From a bacterium 0.1xD8-71 (GTDB lineage Bacteria; Bacillota; Clostridia; Lachnospirales; Lachnospiraceae): a stretch of 64,000 nucleotides of DNA. Position 1 is the stretch's first letter; each line of letters begins with the position of its first letter. Made by a program: the position numbers and the translations under genes. The stretch is from assembly GCA_003612405.1 (NCBI GenBank), contig RAYR01000009.1, positions 1-64,000 on the forward strand. Direction: 5' to 3'. The notes under the pieces are model-generated. The model was not told the DNA's origin. It made no database searches and saw only the letters and a list, made by a program, of their open reading frames with translations. Below are positions 43,315 through 52,468 of this stretch, one piece after another.

Positions 43315-44055
43315 ATGGTGAAGAAAAGAACAATATACTTGATACTTACACTAATCATGCTGATGATAATAGTCATCGGCATTTTAGTGTTACAAAAGAA
43401 AATCAAGATTACGCCGGTATTTGCCGGCCGGTTTGAGATAAGAGGGGTTGACGTATCTCACTATCAGGGAACCATCGACTGGCCGATACTGGCCGGACAG
43501 GATCTGGACTTTGCCTATATCAAGGCCACGGAAGGAAGCGGCCACGTAGATGAATGTTTTGCTGATAACTGGCAGGAGGCTGGGAAGACAGACCTCTATA
43601 TCGGCGCCTATCATTTTTTCAGCTTTGAGAGTGAAGGCGCAAAACAGGCGCAGTTCTATATCGATATGGTTGGCAGTCTGCATGGGAAACTGGCACCGGT
43701 GGTGGATGTGGAATTCTATGGAGATAAAGGAAGTAATCCGCCGCCAAAGGATGAAGTCGTGAAACAATTACGCAAGATGCTGGAGACCCTGGAGGAGCGC
43801 TATCAGGTGAAACCGGTTATCTACACGACTTATCAGGTGTATCACCATTACATCAGGGAGGAGTTTATGGACTATCCTTTATGGATCAGAAATGTTTATT
43901 ATCAGCCCCTTGCGGCGGGAAATGGATGGACATTCTGGCAGTATAGTGACACCACGGTTCTGGAAGGATATCAGGGTTCGGAACAGTATATTGATATGAA
44001 TGTGTTCCGGGGGAACGGGGAAGAATTACAAAAATATGTTGTGCAGTGTGAATAA
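43315..44055 (+). CDS. GH25-family lysozyme (membrane-anchored muramidase)
   Basis: The 246-residue protein has an N-terminal membrane anchor (about 6-28) and a GH25 barrel: RGVDVSHYQGTIDW with the first catalytic-site Asp, FAYIKATEGSGHVDECF, APVVDVEFYGD with the catalytic acid pair, and YPLWIRNVY near the end. It would cut the N-acetylmuramyl glycan bond of peptidoglycan on the cell surface. CAGGGCAGGG precedes ATG. It is the first intact gene after the decayed zone. Confidence 0.92.
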   Translation: MVKKRTIYLILTLIMLMIIVIGILVLQKKIKITPVFAGRFEIRGVDVSHYQGTIDWPILAGQDLDFAYIKATEGSGHVDECFADNWQEAGKTDLYIGAYHFFSFESEGAKQAQFYIDMVGSLHGKLAPVVDVEFYGDKGSNPPPKDEVVKQLRKMLETLEERYQVKPVIYTTYQVYHHYIREEFMDYPLWIRNVYYQPLAAGNGWTFWQYSDTTVLEGYQGSEQYIDMNVFRGNGEELQKYVVQCE

Positions 44056-44156
44056 GAGGATGAAAGAAATAGTCGAATTTATGTTCCGTATGGTATTGAT
44101 ATATAATGTGCAGTATAATGTCGATATTGGTGGAATATGCCAAAATATTGACGATT

Positions 44157-44345
44157 GTGAGAATATTTTATGAATATACATTGTATTTAGATGAAAGTAG
44201 AAATGATGAGGGTACATATTTTGCTGTCAGTGGAATTATTATAAAAAATGAAGATATTGATATATTAAATGCAGGAATATTAGAAGCAAAGCATTGTATT
44301 TGGGATGATGAATTTTCAAAGAAAAATAGCGGAAAAATTATATAA
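44157..44345 (+). pseudogene. DUF3800-like N-terminal remnant
   Basis: The frame reads YEYTLYLDESRNDEGTYFAV and SGIIIKNEDIDILNAG, then CIWDDEFSKKNSGKII before a stop. The DES motif and spacing fit the start of DUF3800 proteins, which are RNase-H-like and often found with mobile or defence genes. Most of the usual 200-plus residues are missing, and no clear start codon or ribosome site is present. Confidence 0.5.
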
Positions 44346-44609
44346 TGGAAGTTTTGATATTGCTGAAAAAGATTTACGTTCTTATTTTGGTATGAAATAT
44401 CTTCCATATGATTTCGAGCAGTTAACAGAATTAGAAAATGAACGGTTACAATTAAAAAGGTCTTTGGATTCTATTAAGATAGAAAAAATGGTTTGATGAA
44501 AAAGAATGAACTTCTCTATAATGCAAAGAATAGATTAGTAGAAGAAAATGAAAAACTGAAAGAGCAAAACAGGGAATTGTCAAAAATCAGGAAAAATCAA
44601 TGTGAATAA
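44305..44609 (+). pseudogene. coiled-coil coding remnant
   Basis: Two adjacent frames give DLRSYFGMKYLPYDFEQLTE with LENERLQLKRSLDSIKIEK, then LLYNAKNRLVEENEKLKEQN, a continuous helical, Glu/Lys-rich stretch broken by a frameshift near 44490. The family is not recognised. From 44610 to 44766 one further open fragment reads YKNDHVRRVVEAEAETENRL; no complete gene is present before the terminator. Confidence 0.35.
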
Positions 44610-44766
44610 ATAATTGTTGACAATTTTGATGGGAACTCATATACTATCCATAGATACAAAAATGATCATGTAAGGCGTGTTGTTGAAGCAGAAGCGGAGA
44701 CAGAGAATAGACTTAGATGTTATTCCGTCATTGTATCTAATCAGGAGTTATATGGAGCAAGATATT

Positions 44767-44812
44767 AAAAAACAGCTGGAACATCTTAAGTGTATGTACC
44801 AGTTGTTTTTTT
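44767..44812 (+). terminator. rho-independent terminator
   Basis: AAAAAACAGCTGG (44767-44779) pairs with CCAGTTGTTTTTTT (44799-44812), with one G-T pair. It separates the decayed region from cutC. Confidence 0.7.
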
Positions 44813-44863
44813 GTAAAAACTGATTTAGAGGTTTTCTGGAAAATGAAGCAAGGAGTAAAATCT

Positions 44864-45619
44864 ATGACCAGATATATTTTAGAATGTTGTGTAGACAGTG
44901 TAGAATCTGCCCTTGCGGCGAAAGAAGGCGGAGCAGACCGTCTGGAACTTTGTGCGGCGCTTATGATTGGCGGTATTTCGCCGGGACTGGCACTGTTTGA
45001 ACAGGTACGGGCATGCTGCGATCTGCCGGTTCGCGTGCTGTTGCGGCCGCGGTTTGGGGATTTTCTTTATTCGGAGCATGAGTTTCAGATATTGAAAAGA
45101 GAAGTGGAACTTTTCCGGAAAGCAGGTGCCGAGGGTGTGGTGATCGGCTGTCTTACGGAAGATGGCAGTCTGCATATGGAACAGATGCAGGAATTGATAG
45201 CGCAGGCGGGCGATATGAAGGTCACATTACATCGTGCCTTTGATGTCTGTGCAGCCCCCGTAAAGGCTTATGAACAGGCCCGGGAATTAGGGATTGATAC
45301 CATTCTGACATCCGGGCAGAAGAGAGATTGTCTGGCAGGAATGTCGTTGCTGCAACAATTGAGTGTTCTGCAAGAGGAGAAGGGTGCCCCACGGATTATG
45401 GCGGGAGCGGGCATGACGCCTGATGTGATTCGTCAGTTCCGCGCACAGACCAATATCACCTGCTATCATCTGTCGGCAAAGACAGTAGTGGACAGCGGTA
45501 TGCGTTACCGCAAAGAAGATGTACCCATGGGTCTTCCGGTCATGGATGAGTACAGTATTTTCAGAACAGACAGCAGGATTGTGGCCGAGGCGAAGAAAGC
45601 ACTGCTGGAAATAAAGTAA
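44864..45619 (+). CDS. cutC: CutC-family protein
   Basis: ATG 44864 is preceded by AAGGAG. The 251-residue TIM-barrel protein has the family pattern ILECCVDSVESALAAKEGGA, DRLELCAALMIGGISPG, VRVLLRPRFGDFLYS and VTLHRAFDVC. CutC was first linked to copper tolerance in E. coli, but its actual reaction remains uncertain. It stands alone here and is convergent with the chromate transporter genes, 14 bases away. Confidence 0.93.
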   Translation: MTRYILECCVDSVESALAAKEGGADRLELCAALMIGGISPGLALFEQVRACCDLPVRVLLRPRFGDFLYSEHEFQILKREVELFRKAGAEGVVIGCLTEDGSLHMEQMQELIAQAGDMKVTLHRAFDVCAAPVKAYEQARELGIDTILTSGQKRDCLAGMSLLQQLSVLQEEKGAPRIMAGAGMTPDVIRQFRAQTNITCYHLSAKTVVDSGMRYRKEDVPMGLPVMDEYSIFRTDSRIVAEAKKALLEIK

Positions 45620-45633
45620 GTGGCGCCCGGCTG

Positions 45634-46197
45634 TTATAGGCCATATATAAGCACACCGGCAACTGCGGAGAGCAAGATCAGCAGGATAGGCGAAAGGCCG
45701 TTTTTCAGGATCTTTTTGGCGCCGAAATAGAGCACTGCCAGAAAGAGGGTTAAGACGGCGGCCTGTATATTCAGGGTTGTGTGCTCCATGCTTGTAAAAC
45801 AGTTTTGCAGGATCATATAGGCTCCTGTTGCAAGGATGATGCCGGTAATACAGGGTTTCAGGCCTTGCAGTACAGCCTGGACATAAGGACTCTTAAGGGC
45901 AGTCTCCAACAGTGCCATAATAAGCAGGATAATCAGAAACGATGGCAGCACAACCGTAAGGGTTGCAATCAGGGCACCAGGGAAACCGGCCTGTGAACTT
46001 CCGGCATAGGTGGCAAGATTGACCATAATCGGGCCCGGCGTGCTTTCACTGACAGCGATCATATAGGCCAGCATTTCATCATCCAGCCATCCATAGGATA
46101 TGACCACATCCCGGATGAGCGGGATTGCGCCGTAAGCTCCGCCAAAAGAGAACAATCCGACTTTCAGAAAACCGAGGAACAGTTCCAGATAAATCAT
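45634..46197 (-). CDS. chromate transporter subunit (CHR domain)
   Basis: This 187-residue half-size CHR protein has LFLGFLKVGLFSFGGAYGAI and SESTPGPIMVNLATYAGS. Together with the next gene it makes the two-part CHR transporter common in Firmicutes. It exports chromate in characterised members; the physiological anion here may be different. Its ATG overlaps the stop of the upstream half (46194-46197). Confidence 0.92.
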   Translation of the reverse strand: MIYLELFLGFLKVGLFSFGGAYGAIPLIRDVVISYGWLDDEMLAYMIAVSESTPGPIMVNLATYAGSSQAGFPGALIATLTVVLPSFLIILLIMALLETALKSPYVQAVLQGLKPCITGIILATGAYMILQNCFTSMEHTTLNIQAAVLTLFLAVLYFGAKKILKNGLSPILLILLSAVAGVLIYGL

Positions 46198-46769
46198 GTC
46201 CTGTCACCTCCGTTTCCCACTCTTTTGGTTATGATAGAAACAGAAAGGCTCACGACAGCAGCAGTCAGCATCAGAGCCACTGTTGATATGTGCAGGGCAA
46301 AGATATCAATAAGCAGCATTACGGCGAAAGAGCCTGCCATAATGAGGCGGGACAGTATGTTTTTGTGCATTTTGGAAATCATTTTGAGGGCGGCATCGAG
46401 AATCAGGATACCCACCGCACATTTAATCCCCCAAAAGGCATGGGCAACCCAGGCAATCTCCAGAAAATGATCCAGGTACATGGAGATGAATAAGATGATG
46501 CAGAAAGATGGAAAGGTGACGCCGAGGGTCGCCATCACGGCGCCGGGGAGACCTTTTTGCCGGAAGCCAACAAAAGTGGAACAGTTGATGGCAACAGGTC
46601 CTGGTGTGGATTCCGCAATCACGGTTATATTCATCATATCTTCATGGGAAATCCAGTTCTTTTTCTCCACACAGATATTCTCAATCAGCGAAATCATCGC
46701 GTATCCGCCGCCAAAGGTAAAGAGGCCGATTTTGAAAAAGGTTAAAAATAAATCTAACAGCAGGTTCAT
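46194..46769 (-). CDS. chromate transporter subunit (CHR domain), first half
   Basis: ATG 46769 (MNLLLDLFLTFFKIGLFTFG) is chosen because GAGG lies six bases before it; 46781 is possible. The 191-residue protein has FGGGYAMISLIENICVEKK and AESTPGPVAINCSTFVGFR, the N-terminal CHR half. It overlaps its partner gene by four bases, so the two are made together as one transporter. Confidence 0.9.
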   Translation of the reverse strand: MNLLLDLFLTFFKIGLFTFGGGYAMISLIENICVEKKNWISHEDMMNITVIAESTPGPVAINCSTFVGFRQKGLPGAVMATLGVTFPSFCIILFISMYLDHFLEIAWVAHAFWGIKCAVGILILDAALKMISKMHKNILSRLIMAGSFAVMLLIDIFALHISTVALMLTAAVVSLSVSIITKRVGNGGDRT

Positions 46770-46998
46770 GGTATTCCTCATTCCGGAGCATTTATGCGTC
46801 ATAAGTTCTGTTTTTTATGTTGCTTATCCTATCAAATGATAGCATATTCATTCCGGTATGGCTATCCCCATATTGCCGGACGGGGCAGCAGGTACGGACT
46901 CTTGCGGGATGTATGCGCGGGCTTTCATATTTACAGGCAATGGATGGAATTATATAATAGGACAGAGGTGTTTTTTAAGACAGACAGGAGGAGAGCGA

Positions 46999-47963
46999 AT
47001 GGCAGTCTGGGGCCGGAAGAAACAGAGGGTGGATACGAAGAGTACCTGCCGCAGTGAAATAGAGACCCATATAGAGAGGCTGCAAGCCGGTCATGAAAAT
47101 GCTTCATCTGGATGAGATATCCCTCGAAAATATCAGAAATTATCCGCCTGCTACGAAGAGGTTTCTATATAAGACTTTGATTTCCCCAGCGGTACTTTCC
47201 AGACAGGAGGTACAAAGGATTTTAGCGAGGGAAAAGAATGGAAATGAAAAGGCGTTGGTAATCCGCCTCATTCTTCAAAAATATACATGCAGCGATGCAG
47301 AGATAGATGCATATATGCAGAATAAGAGTCCCATTGTGAGGCAAAAGGCATACAGAGTTTGATATCCTTTCTTATTACCGGCACAGGCTGCATACCAAAG
47401 AGGAGGCCGTAGCCATATTGGGAGTGGGAGAAAACGGCAGTGCAGAGGATGCGGATGTACTGGTGGAGTATCTGTATGCCGACAGACCGCGGCTTGTCAA
47501 AAATGCCCTGAAAGCCCTGAGTACTTTACGGGTGGTAAAGATTGGGAAAGTGTACCTTGCAGATGTTTACTGGAAGCATTTAAATGCTTCGGACACCTCG
47601 GTTGCCAAAGCGGCATATCAGGCCATTTGTAAAAGTGATATTTCCTATGGCGCTGATAGGTTGTACCAGGCATTGGCAGGCTGTACGGATGACAATACCA
47701 GAAAATATCTGGTCAGGCTGCTCGTAAAGGAGCCTTCCTGGGAACGCCTGCCGTATCTTTTGCTTCTCTATGAACCCGGAAGCTGGACGGCCGAAGCGCT
47801 GCAGATACGCAGGGCGGTCTGCTTCAGAAGCGTCTATGCCAGGATTACCAGAAAATGGGCGGATTTTATCATGGAGACGATGGAGCAGAGAAAAGACAAG
47901 ATTCCCGATGGGCTCCGAAAAGAGATTATATTTGATCTGGAGCATATAACGATGATTCCCTGA
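46999..47963 (+). pseudogene. HEAT-like helical-repeat protein broken by two frameshifts
   Basis: AGGAGGAG precedes ATG 46999 with five-base spacing. Frame one gives MAVWGRKKQRVDTKSTCRSE up to LQAGHE; frame two continues MLHLDEISLENIRNYPPATK through RQKAY; frame three continues EFDILSYYRHRLHTKEEAVA to ITMIP at 47963. Each shift is fixed by removing one base, near 47090 (an A run) and near 47355. The restored protein has about 320 residues, mainly helix pairs resembling HEAT repeats. The two indels suggest a dead gene or sequence errors. Confidence 0.65.
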
Positions 47964-47995
47964 AGAAACCGGGGAAATTCCGGAGAGGCGGACAA

Positions 47996-49153
47996 ATGAT
48001 GGAACCCTATGATGAAGAGGAAGATAGAGAATACCGTGCCCGTTATGAGAGAAGGCAGCGTATGCGGCAGGAGAGACAACGGCGCAGGAGAAGACAACGG
48101 ATGCTCAAAAGGATTCTGTGTCTGGTTATCCTTGGCGTGGTGATGGTTCTGATTGTTGTTGCCGTCAGATCCTGCCGGAAAGCAGGAGAGGATGACACTC
48201 CGAAACAGGAGCAGCAGCCGTTTGTTACAGAGCCTTTGGACTGGTCGGAAATCGAGAAAATAATAGAAGAGCAAAGCGGGAAAACCAAACCGGAGGAAAA
48301 TGAACCGGAGGAAACAGAAGAGGAAGCTGTGGTTTACAGCTTTACGGAAACAGAGGATACAGCAGCTATTAGCAGTGAGGAAGTGATCAGTACACATGCG
48401 ATTCTGGTGGATGAGAGTTCGGATACCATAGTTGCCCGAAAGGGCACCAGGGAGAGAATCCTGCCGGCATCCATGACAAAGGTTCTGACCATCCTGGTGG
48501 CGGCGGAGCATATTTCGGAAGCGGATCTGGACGATACTTTTACGATGACCCAGGAGATTACCGATTATGCTTATGTCAATGACTGTAGTACGGTAGGATT
48601 TCTGGACGGGGAAAAAGTACCGGTGCGGGATCTGTTTTACGGAACGGCATTACACTCCGGCGGGGATGCGGCAGTGGGGCTGGCAACTTATGTGGCGGGT
48701 TCCCAGGAAGCCTTTGTGGATATGATGAATCAGAAACTGGAGGAGCTGGGTATCGCGGACAGCACCCATTTTACTAATTGTGTGGGGCTTTATGATGAAG
48801 CGCATTACAGTACGGTTTATGATATGGCCGTTATCATGAAAGCGGCCGTGCACAATGATCTTTGCAGGGAATTTTTATCGGCGCACATCTATACCACAAA
48901 ACCGACGGATGAACATCCGGAGGGGATAGAAATATCGAACTGGTTCCTGCGAAAGATTGAGGATAAGGACACCGGCGGGGAAGTGCTCTGCGCCAAGACA
49001 GGCTATATTGTCCAGTCCAAAAACTGTGCGGTCAGTTATGGTACCTTTGCGGGCGGAACACCCTATATCTGTGTGACAGCAGGTTCTACCAGCGGCTGGC
49101 GGTGCATTTACGACCATGTGGAAATTTACAACAGATATATGCCGTCAAAATAA
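47996..49153 (+). CDS. D-alanyl-D-alanine carboxypeptidase-like protein
   Basis: The 385-residue protein has an Arg-rich cytoplasmic head (about 1-36), one membrane helix (about 39-57) and a Glu-rich linker. A serine-type transpeptidase fold follows, with SMTK (S159, K162), LHSGGDAA as the second motif (with Gly in place of the usual Asn) and KTG at 334-336. It would trim the terminal D-Ala of peptidoglycan stem peptides outside the membrane. It is anchored at the N-terminus, unlike secreted DacA types with a C-terminal helix. GGAGAGG precedes the start. Confidence 0.9.
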   Translation: MMEPYDEEEDREYRARYERRQRMRQERQRRRRRQRMLKRILCLVILGVVMVLIVVAVRSCRKAGEDDTPKQEQQPFVTEPLDWSEIEKIIEEQSGKTKPEENEPEETEEEAVVYSFTETEDTAAISSEEVISTHAILVDESSDTIVARKGTRERILPASMTKVLTILVAAEHISEADLDDTFTMTQEITDYAYVNDCSTVGFLDGEKVPVRDLFYGTALHSGGDAAVGLATYVAGSQEAFVDMMNQKLEELGIADSTHFTNCVGLYDEAHYSTVYDMAVIMKAAVHNDLCREFLSAHIYTTKPTDEHPEGIEISNWFLRKIEDKDTGGEVLCAKTGYIVQSKNCAVSYGTFAGGTPYICVTAGSTSGWRCIYDHVEIYNRYMPSK

Positions 49154-49206
49154 AACAAGTCCTCCATTGACAGGGTATGACAGGTGTTAAGAGAAAGGCG
49201 TATGCT

Positions 49207-50190
49207 ATGCTGAAACTGATTAAAATCGCCATCGGAAGTGCGGTATCCATTTTCCTGGCCGATATACTGGGGCTTGGTTACAGCACGGCGGCAGGTATTA
49301 TAACGCTTTTGACGATACAGGATACGGTGCGGGAGACCATGATCATTTCCGTGAAAAGAGCAGGCGCCTTCCTGCTGGCCACTGTTCTTGCCTGTATCGT
49401 TTTTCAACTGGGGGGATATCATGTATTTTCCTATGGTATCTTTCTGTTTCTTTTCATCGCCTGTTGTATTCCCCTTCATCTTGGAGATGCAGTTTCCATT
49501 AATGCGGTGCTGGCCACGCATTATCTTCTGGAAAAGAATATGTCACCGGCGCTTATCGGGAACGAGGCGCTTCTTCTGTTTATCGGGGCAGGGATTGGAA
49601 CCCTTCTGAATCTGTATATACCGGGGAAAAGCAGGGAGATACGTGCCATGCAGCATCAGTTGGAGGCGGATATGCGGACTGTACTTGTACGGATGTCAGA
49701 ATATATCCGGAAAGAGGAACGGTCTGATTATACGGGCGCTTGTTTTGATAAGTTACAGGCAGATATCGATGCCGGTAAGAAGCAGGCCTATGCGTACATG
49801 AATAATACTTTTTTCCAGGAATCGAAATATTTCATTGCCTATATGAATATGCGGGGGCAGCAGACGGTAGTTTTGCGGGATGTTTATAAGAAGATAATGA
49901 ATATTGGCAGGATTTTGCCGCAGACGGAGCAGGTGGCAGAGTTGATTTATGAGATTGCCGTTACCTTTGGGGAGACCAATAACGCGAAAAACCTGCTTGC
50001 AAAACGGGAGGCGGTACTTTCACAGATGAAAGAATCCAGACTGCCTGTAACAAGACAGGAGTTCGAGGAACGGGCAGTGTTATACGGGATTTTGATGGAC
50101 TTTGATTATTTCTTGCAGTTAAAGAAGGAGTTTGCCGATTCCCTGACGAAAGAGCAGATTAACAAGTATTGGCAGGGAGACTTGATATAA
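49207..50190 (+). CDS. aromatic acid exporter (ArAE) family protein
   Basis: ATG 49207 is preferred (AGAAAGG upstream); an upstream ATG at 49177 lacks a ribosome site. The 327-residue protein has about six N-terminal helices (LIKIAIGSAVSIFLADILGL, STAAGIITLLTIQDT) and a soluble helical C-terminal domain, as in Gram-positive ArAE_1 proteins. Substrates of the Gram-positive members are not known. It follows the carboxypeptidase gene by 53 bp. Confidence 0.85.
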   Translation: MLKLIKIAIGSAVSIFLADILGLGYSTAAGIITLLTIQDTVRETMIISVKRAGAFLLATVLACIVFQLGGYHVFSYGIFLFLFIACCIPLHLGDAVSINAVLATHYLLEKNMSPALIGNEALLLFIGAGIGTLLNLYIPGKSREIRAMQHQLEADMRTVLVRMSEYIRKEERSDYTGACFDKLQADIDAGKKQAYAYMNNTFFQESKYFIAYMNMRGQQTVVLRDVYKKIMNIGRILPQTEQVAELIYEIAVTFGETNNAKNLLAKREAVLSQMKESRLPVTRQEFEERAVLYGILMDFDYFLQLKKEFADSLTKEQINKYWQGDLI

Positions 50191-50226
50191 TTGTAACAGA
50201 TTTGAGGCAGGGGAAAGGGAACGTAT

Positions 50227-50700
50227 ATGGATATGAAAAAAACAGTGGCAGAATCCAGAATAGAGCAGGTATACCAGGTACGTCCGGAGCATTTAAACGG
50301 TGCCGGAAGACTGTTTGGCGGTAAGTTAATGGAGTGGATTGATGAACTGGCCGGGCTTGTGGGAATCAGGCATGCCCAGCAGGATGTGATAACCGCTTCA
50401 GTGGATAACCTGAAGTTTATCAGGGGAGCCTATCTGAAAGATCTGATCGTATTGATTGGCAGAGTGACATTTGTGGGCAAGACTTCCATGGAAGTGCGGG
50501 TAGATACTTATATTGAGAGTCTTGATGGGATGCGGAAGCCTATAAACAGAGCCTATCTGACCCTGGTCGCTGTTGACAAGGACGGTAATCCCGTGGAGGT
50601 GCCGGGGCTTATCGTGGAGACGGAGGCAGAAAGGGCAGAGTGGGAGGCAGGGATCAGAAGACGTAAGATGCGTGAGCAGAGGAGAGAGGAAGGATTTTAA
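50227..50700 (+). CDS. acyl-CoA thioesterase (hotdog fold)
   Basis: The 157-residue protein has the YciA/BFIT-type pattern: VRPEHLNGAGRLFGGKLMEW, IDELAGLVGIRHA with the catalytic acid region, TASVDNLKF, and a C-terminal basic tail. It would hydrolyse acyl-CoA thioesters in the cytoplasm. GCAGGGGAAAGGG lies upstream. A strong terminator follows. Confidence 0.9.
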   Translation: MDMKKTVAESRIEQVYQVRPEHLNGAGRLFGGKLMEWIDELAGLVGIRHAQQDVITASVDNLKFIRGAYLKDLIVLIGRVTFVGKTSMEVRVDTYIESLDGMRKPINRAYLTLVAVDKDGNPVEVPGLIVETEAERAEWEAGIRRRKMREQRREEGF

Positions 50701-50706
50701 ATAGAC

Positions 50707-50735
50707 AAAAAGGACTGTTTGCAGCAGTCCTTTTT
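50707..50735 (+). terminator. rho-independent terminator
   Basis: AAAAAGGACTG (50707-50717) and CAGTCCTTTTT (50725-50735) form an 11-bp hairpin that includes its own T run. It separates the thioesterase gene from the arabinoside locus. Confidence 0.9.
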
Positions 50736-50745
50736 AATTTTCTGG

Positions 50746-50774
50746 TTGACACGCCTTTGTTCAAAGTGTATAAT
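50746..50774 (+). promoter_or_regulatory. consensus sigma-A promoter of the arabinoside operon
   Basis: TTGACA (50746-50751), 17 bp, TATAAT (50769-50774): an exact match to consensus. An operator palindrome follows ten bases later. Confidence 0.85.
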
Positions 50775-50783
50775 TTCCATAAA

Positions 50784-50799
50784 GCGTACACGAGTACGC
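50784..50799. promoter_or_regulatory. LacI-type operator with central CpG
   Basis: GCGTACACGAGTACGC is a palindrome with one mismatch per half-site and C-G at its centre, the usual LacI-family form, placed at the expected transcription start. The LacI-family regulator at 55864 is the likely binder. Confidence 0.6.
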
Positions 50800-51048
50800 A
50801 ATAGAAAATTGCACATAGCAATTTGGACAGAACACTATATTTTGCAGTGAATACAACGAAAATGATACCTGCGTTATGGGAGGAACGCAAAAAATACCCC
50901 AACCGCTATAGTCCCCGCGAAAGAACTGATAGACTGTTAGGATATTTTTACATTCGTTATTTTAAAGCATTTTTGCATAAATGTAAAGTGTCTGTCAAAA
51001 ATCTACAGGAGCGTTATTATCACACAAATACAGACAGGAGGTTTATCC
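50800..51048 (+). other. long leader before the binding-protein gene
   Basis: About 270 bases separate the -10 box from ATG 51049. The leader has a 7-bp hairpin AAATTGC/GCAATTT (50806-50812 and 50818-50824). A plus frame through it contains MIPALWEERKKYPNRYSPRE, but without a ribosome site, and it runs into the next gene out of frame. It may be a remnant or a structured untranslated region. Confidence 0.35.
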
Positions 51049-52401
51049 ATGAAAAAGAAACTGATAAGTTTATTTTTGAGCGCGGCAATGTGCATGTCAT
51101 TATTGGTAGGATGCGGCGGAACCGGAAAGGAAACCGGAGGTCAGACAGCAGAGAATGTGGCAGACATACAGAATGAACAGGAGGCAGCAGCAGACACACA
51201 GACAGACAATCAGGCCGCAGGTGAGACGGCATCCGGAGAAAAGATTACATTACAGTTCTGGAATGTCTTTACAGGTTCCGACGGAGACATTCTGCGTGAG
51301 ATCGTAGATAACTATAATAAGACGAATACAGACAATATTGAGATACAGATGGACATCATGCCCAATGACCAGCTCCAGCAGAAGCTTCCGGCAGCAATTG
51401 CCACCAATACAGCACCCGATTTCGTGTTGTTTGGTGTGGAGAACATTGCGCCTTATGTGAGCAATGATTCCCTGGAAGATATCAGTGATTTCTGGGATGT
51501 AACAGGAGTAGACAAGAGCAATATTTTAGAGAATGTACTGGAATTGTCCCATGTGGATGGCAAGCTGTATGGTGCGCCGATGCAGTATAACGTAAGCTAC
51601 TTATACTGGAATAAAGATCTTTTTAGAGAAGCGGGATTAGATCCGGAAAAAGCACCTGCCACCTTGGATGAATTGGCAGAGTATGCGGTGCAACTGACGA
51701 ATCCTGAGAAGAATCAGTTTGGTCTTGCACTTCCTACAAGTGTTACATATATGCAGTTTTTGTGGGCAAATGGCGGCGATGCGGATGATCCGGATACCAA
51801 TACCAATCTGTTAGATTCAGAAGAAAATGTGAAAACTTTGGAATGGTTGCAAGATCTGACTGTAAATAAGAAAGTATCGCCCAGCAATATCACCGGACCG
51901 GAAGCAGACACGATGCTCCAGGCAGGACAGATCGCTATGTATATGAGCGGCCCCTGGCAGATTAATGGATTGCGGGCACAGGGAATTGATTTTGGCATTG
52001 CACCTTGTGTGGCGGGCAGTGCAGGCGCCTTCTCACCGGCAGGCGGGTGCAGCTATGTGATTCCCAAGGGTACAGATGAGAGTCATAAGCTTGCGGCATA
52101 CAAATTTATGCAGTATTGGCTGACGGATGATGTTTTAAAAGAATGGTCACAGAGAAATGGATTCCCGGTATGGTCGAAGACACTGATGGAAGATCCGGAG
52201 ATACAAAATGATGAGGTACTAAGCGCTATCTCCAAAGCGACAGAAATTGGCCGTTCTTATAATCTGGGTTACGCCCTGGCAAGTCAGATTGACAACGATG
52301 TTATGATACCGTTGTTTGAAAAGGTTATGTCTGGCGCGGCAACACCGGAGGCAGCTTTAAAGGAAGCATCTGAGGCAATGGACAGAGTACTTGCCCAGTA
52401 A
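51049..52401 (+). CDS. sugar ABC transporter substrate-binding lipoprotein
   Basis: The 450-residue protein has a lipoprotein signal peptide with lipobox LLVGC (Cys at about residue 23), a Thr/Glu/Ala-rich linker and a family-1 solute-binding fold: ITLQFWNVFTGSDGDILREI, YLYWNKDLFREAGLD and AGQIAMYMSGPWQINGL. ACAGGAGG precedes ATG. With two permease genes and a GH51 enzyme downstream it probably binds arabinosides or arabino-oligosaccharides; that substrate is inferred from the locus. The ATPase is not encoded here and is probably shared (MsmX-like). Confidence 0.92.
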   Translation: MKKKLISLFLSAAMCMSLLVGCGGTGKETGGQTAENVADIQNEQEAAADTQTDNQAAGETASGEKITLQFWNVFTGSDGDILREIVDNYNKTNTDNIEIQMDIMPNDQLQQKLPAAIATNTAPDFVLFGVENIAPYVSNDSLEDISDFWDVTGVDKSNILENVLELSHVDGKLYGAPMQYNVSYLYWNKDLFREAGLDPEKAPATLDELAEYAVQLTNPEKNQFGLALPTSVTYMQFLWANGGDADDPDTNTNLLDSEENVKTLEWLQDLTVNKKVSPSNITGPEADTMLQAGQIAMYMSGPWQINGLRAQGIDFGIAPCVAGSAGAFSPAGGCSYVIPKGTDESHKLAAYKFMQYWLTDDVLKEWSQRNGFPVWSKTLMEDPEIQNDEVLSAISKATEIGRSYNLGYALASQIDNDVMIPLFEKVMSGAATPEAALKEASEAMDRVLAQ

Positions 52402-52421
52402 AACGCAGGGAAAGAGAACCG

Positions 52422-52449
52422 AAAGAACCGTCGTTTTCGGCGGTTCTTT
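52422..52449 (+). terminator. intercistronic hairpin after the binding-protein gene
   Basis: AAAGAACCGTCG (52422-52433) and CGGCGGTTCTTT (52438-52449) form a 12-bp stem with a TTTT loop. It likely acts as a partial terminator or RNA-stabilising hairpin that makes binding-protein mRNA exceed permease mRNA. Confidence 0.65.
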
Positions 52450-52468
52450 ATTCTATACAGGGGGTATT

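Noticed and set aside
50823..51176. A 117-codon gene overlapping the start of the binding-protein gene
   Set aside because: It has no ribosome site, and its second half is only the binding-protein gene in another frame.
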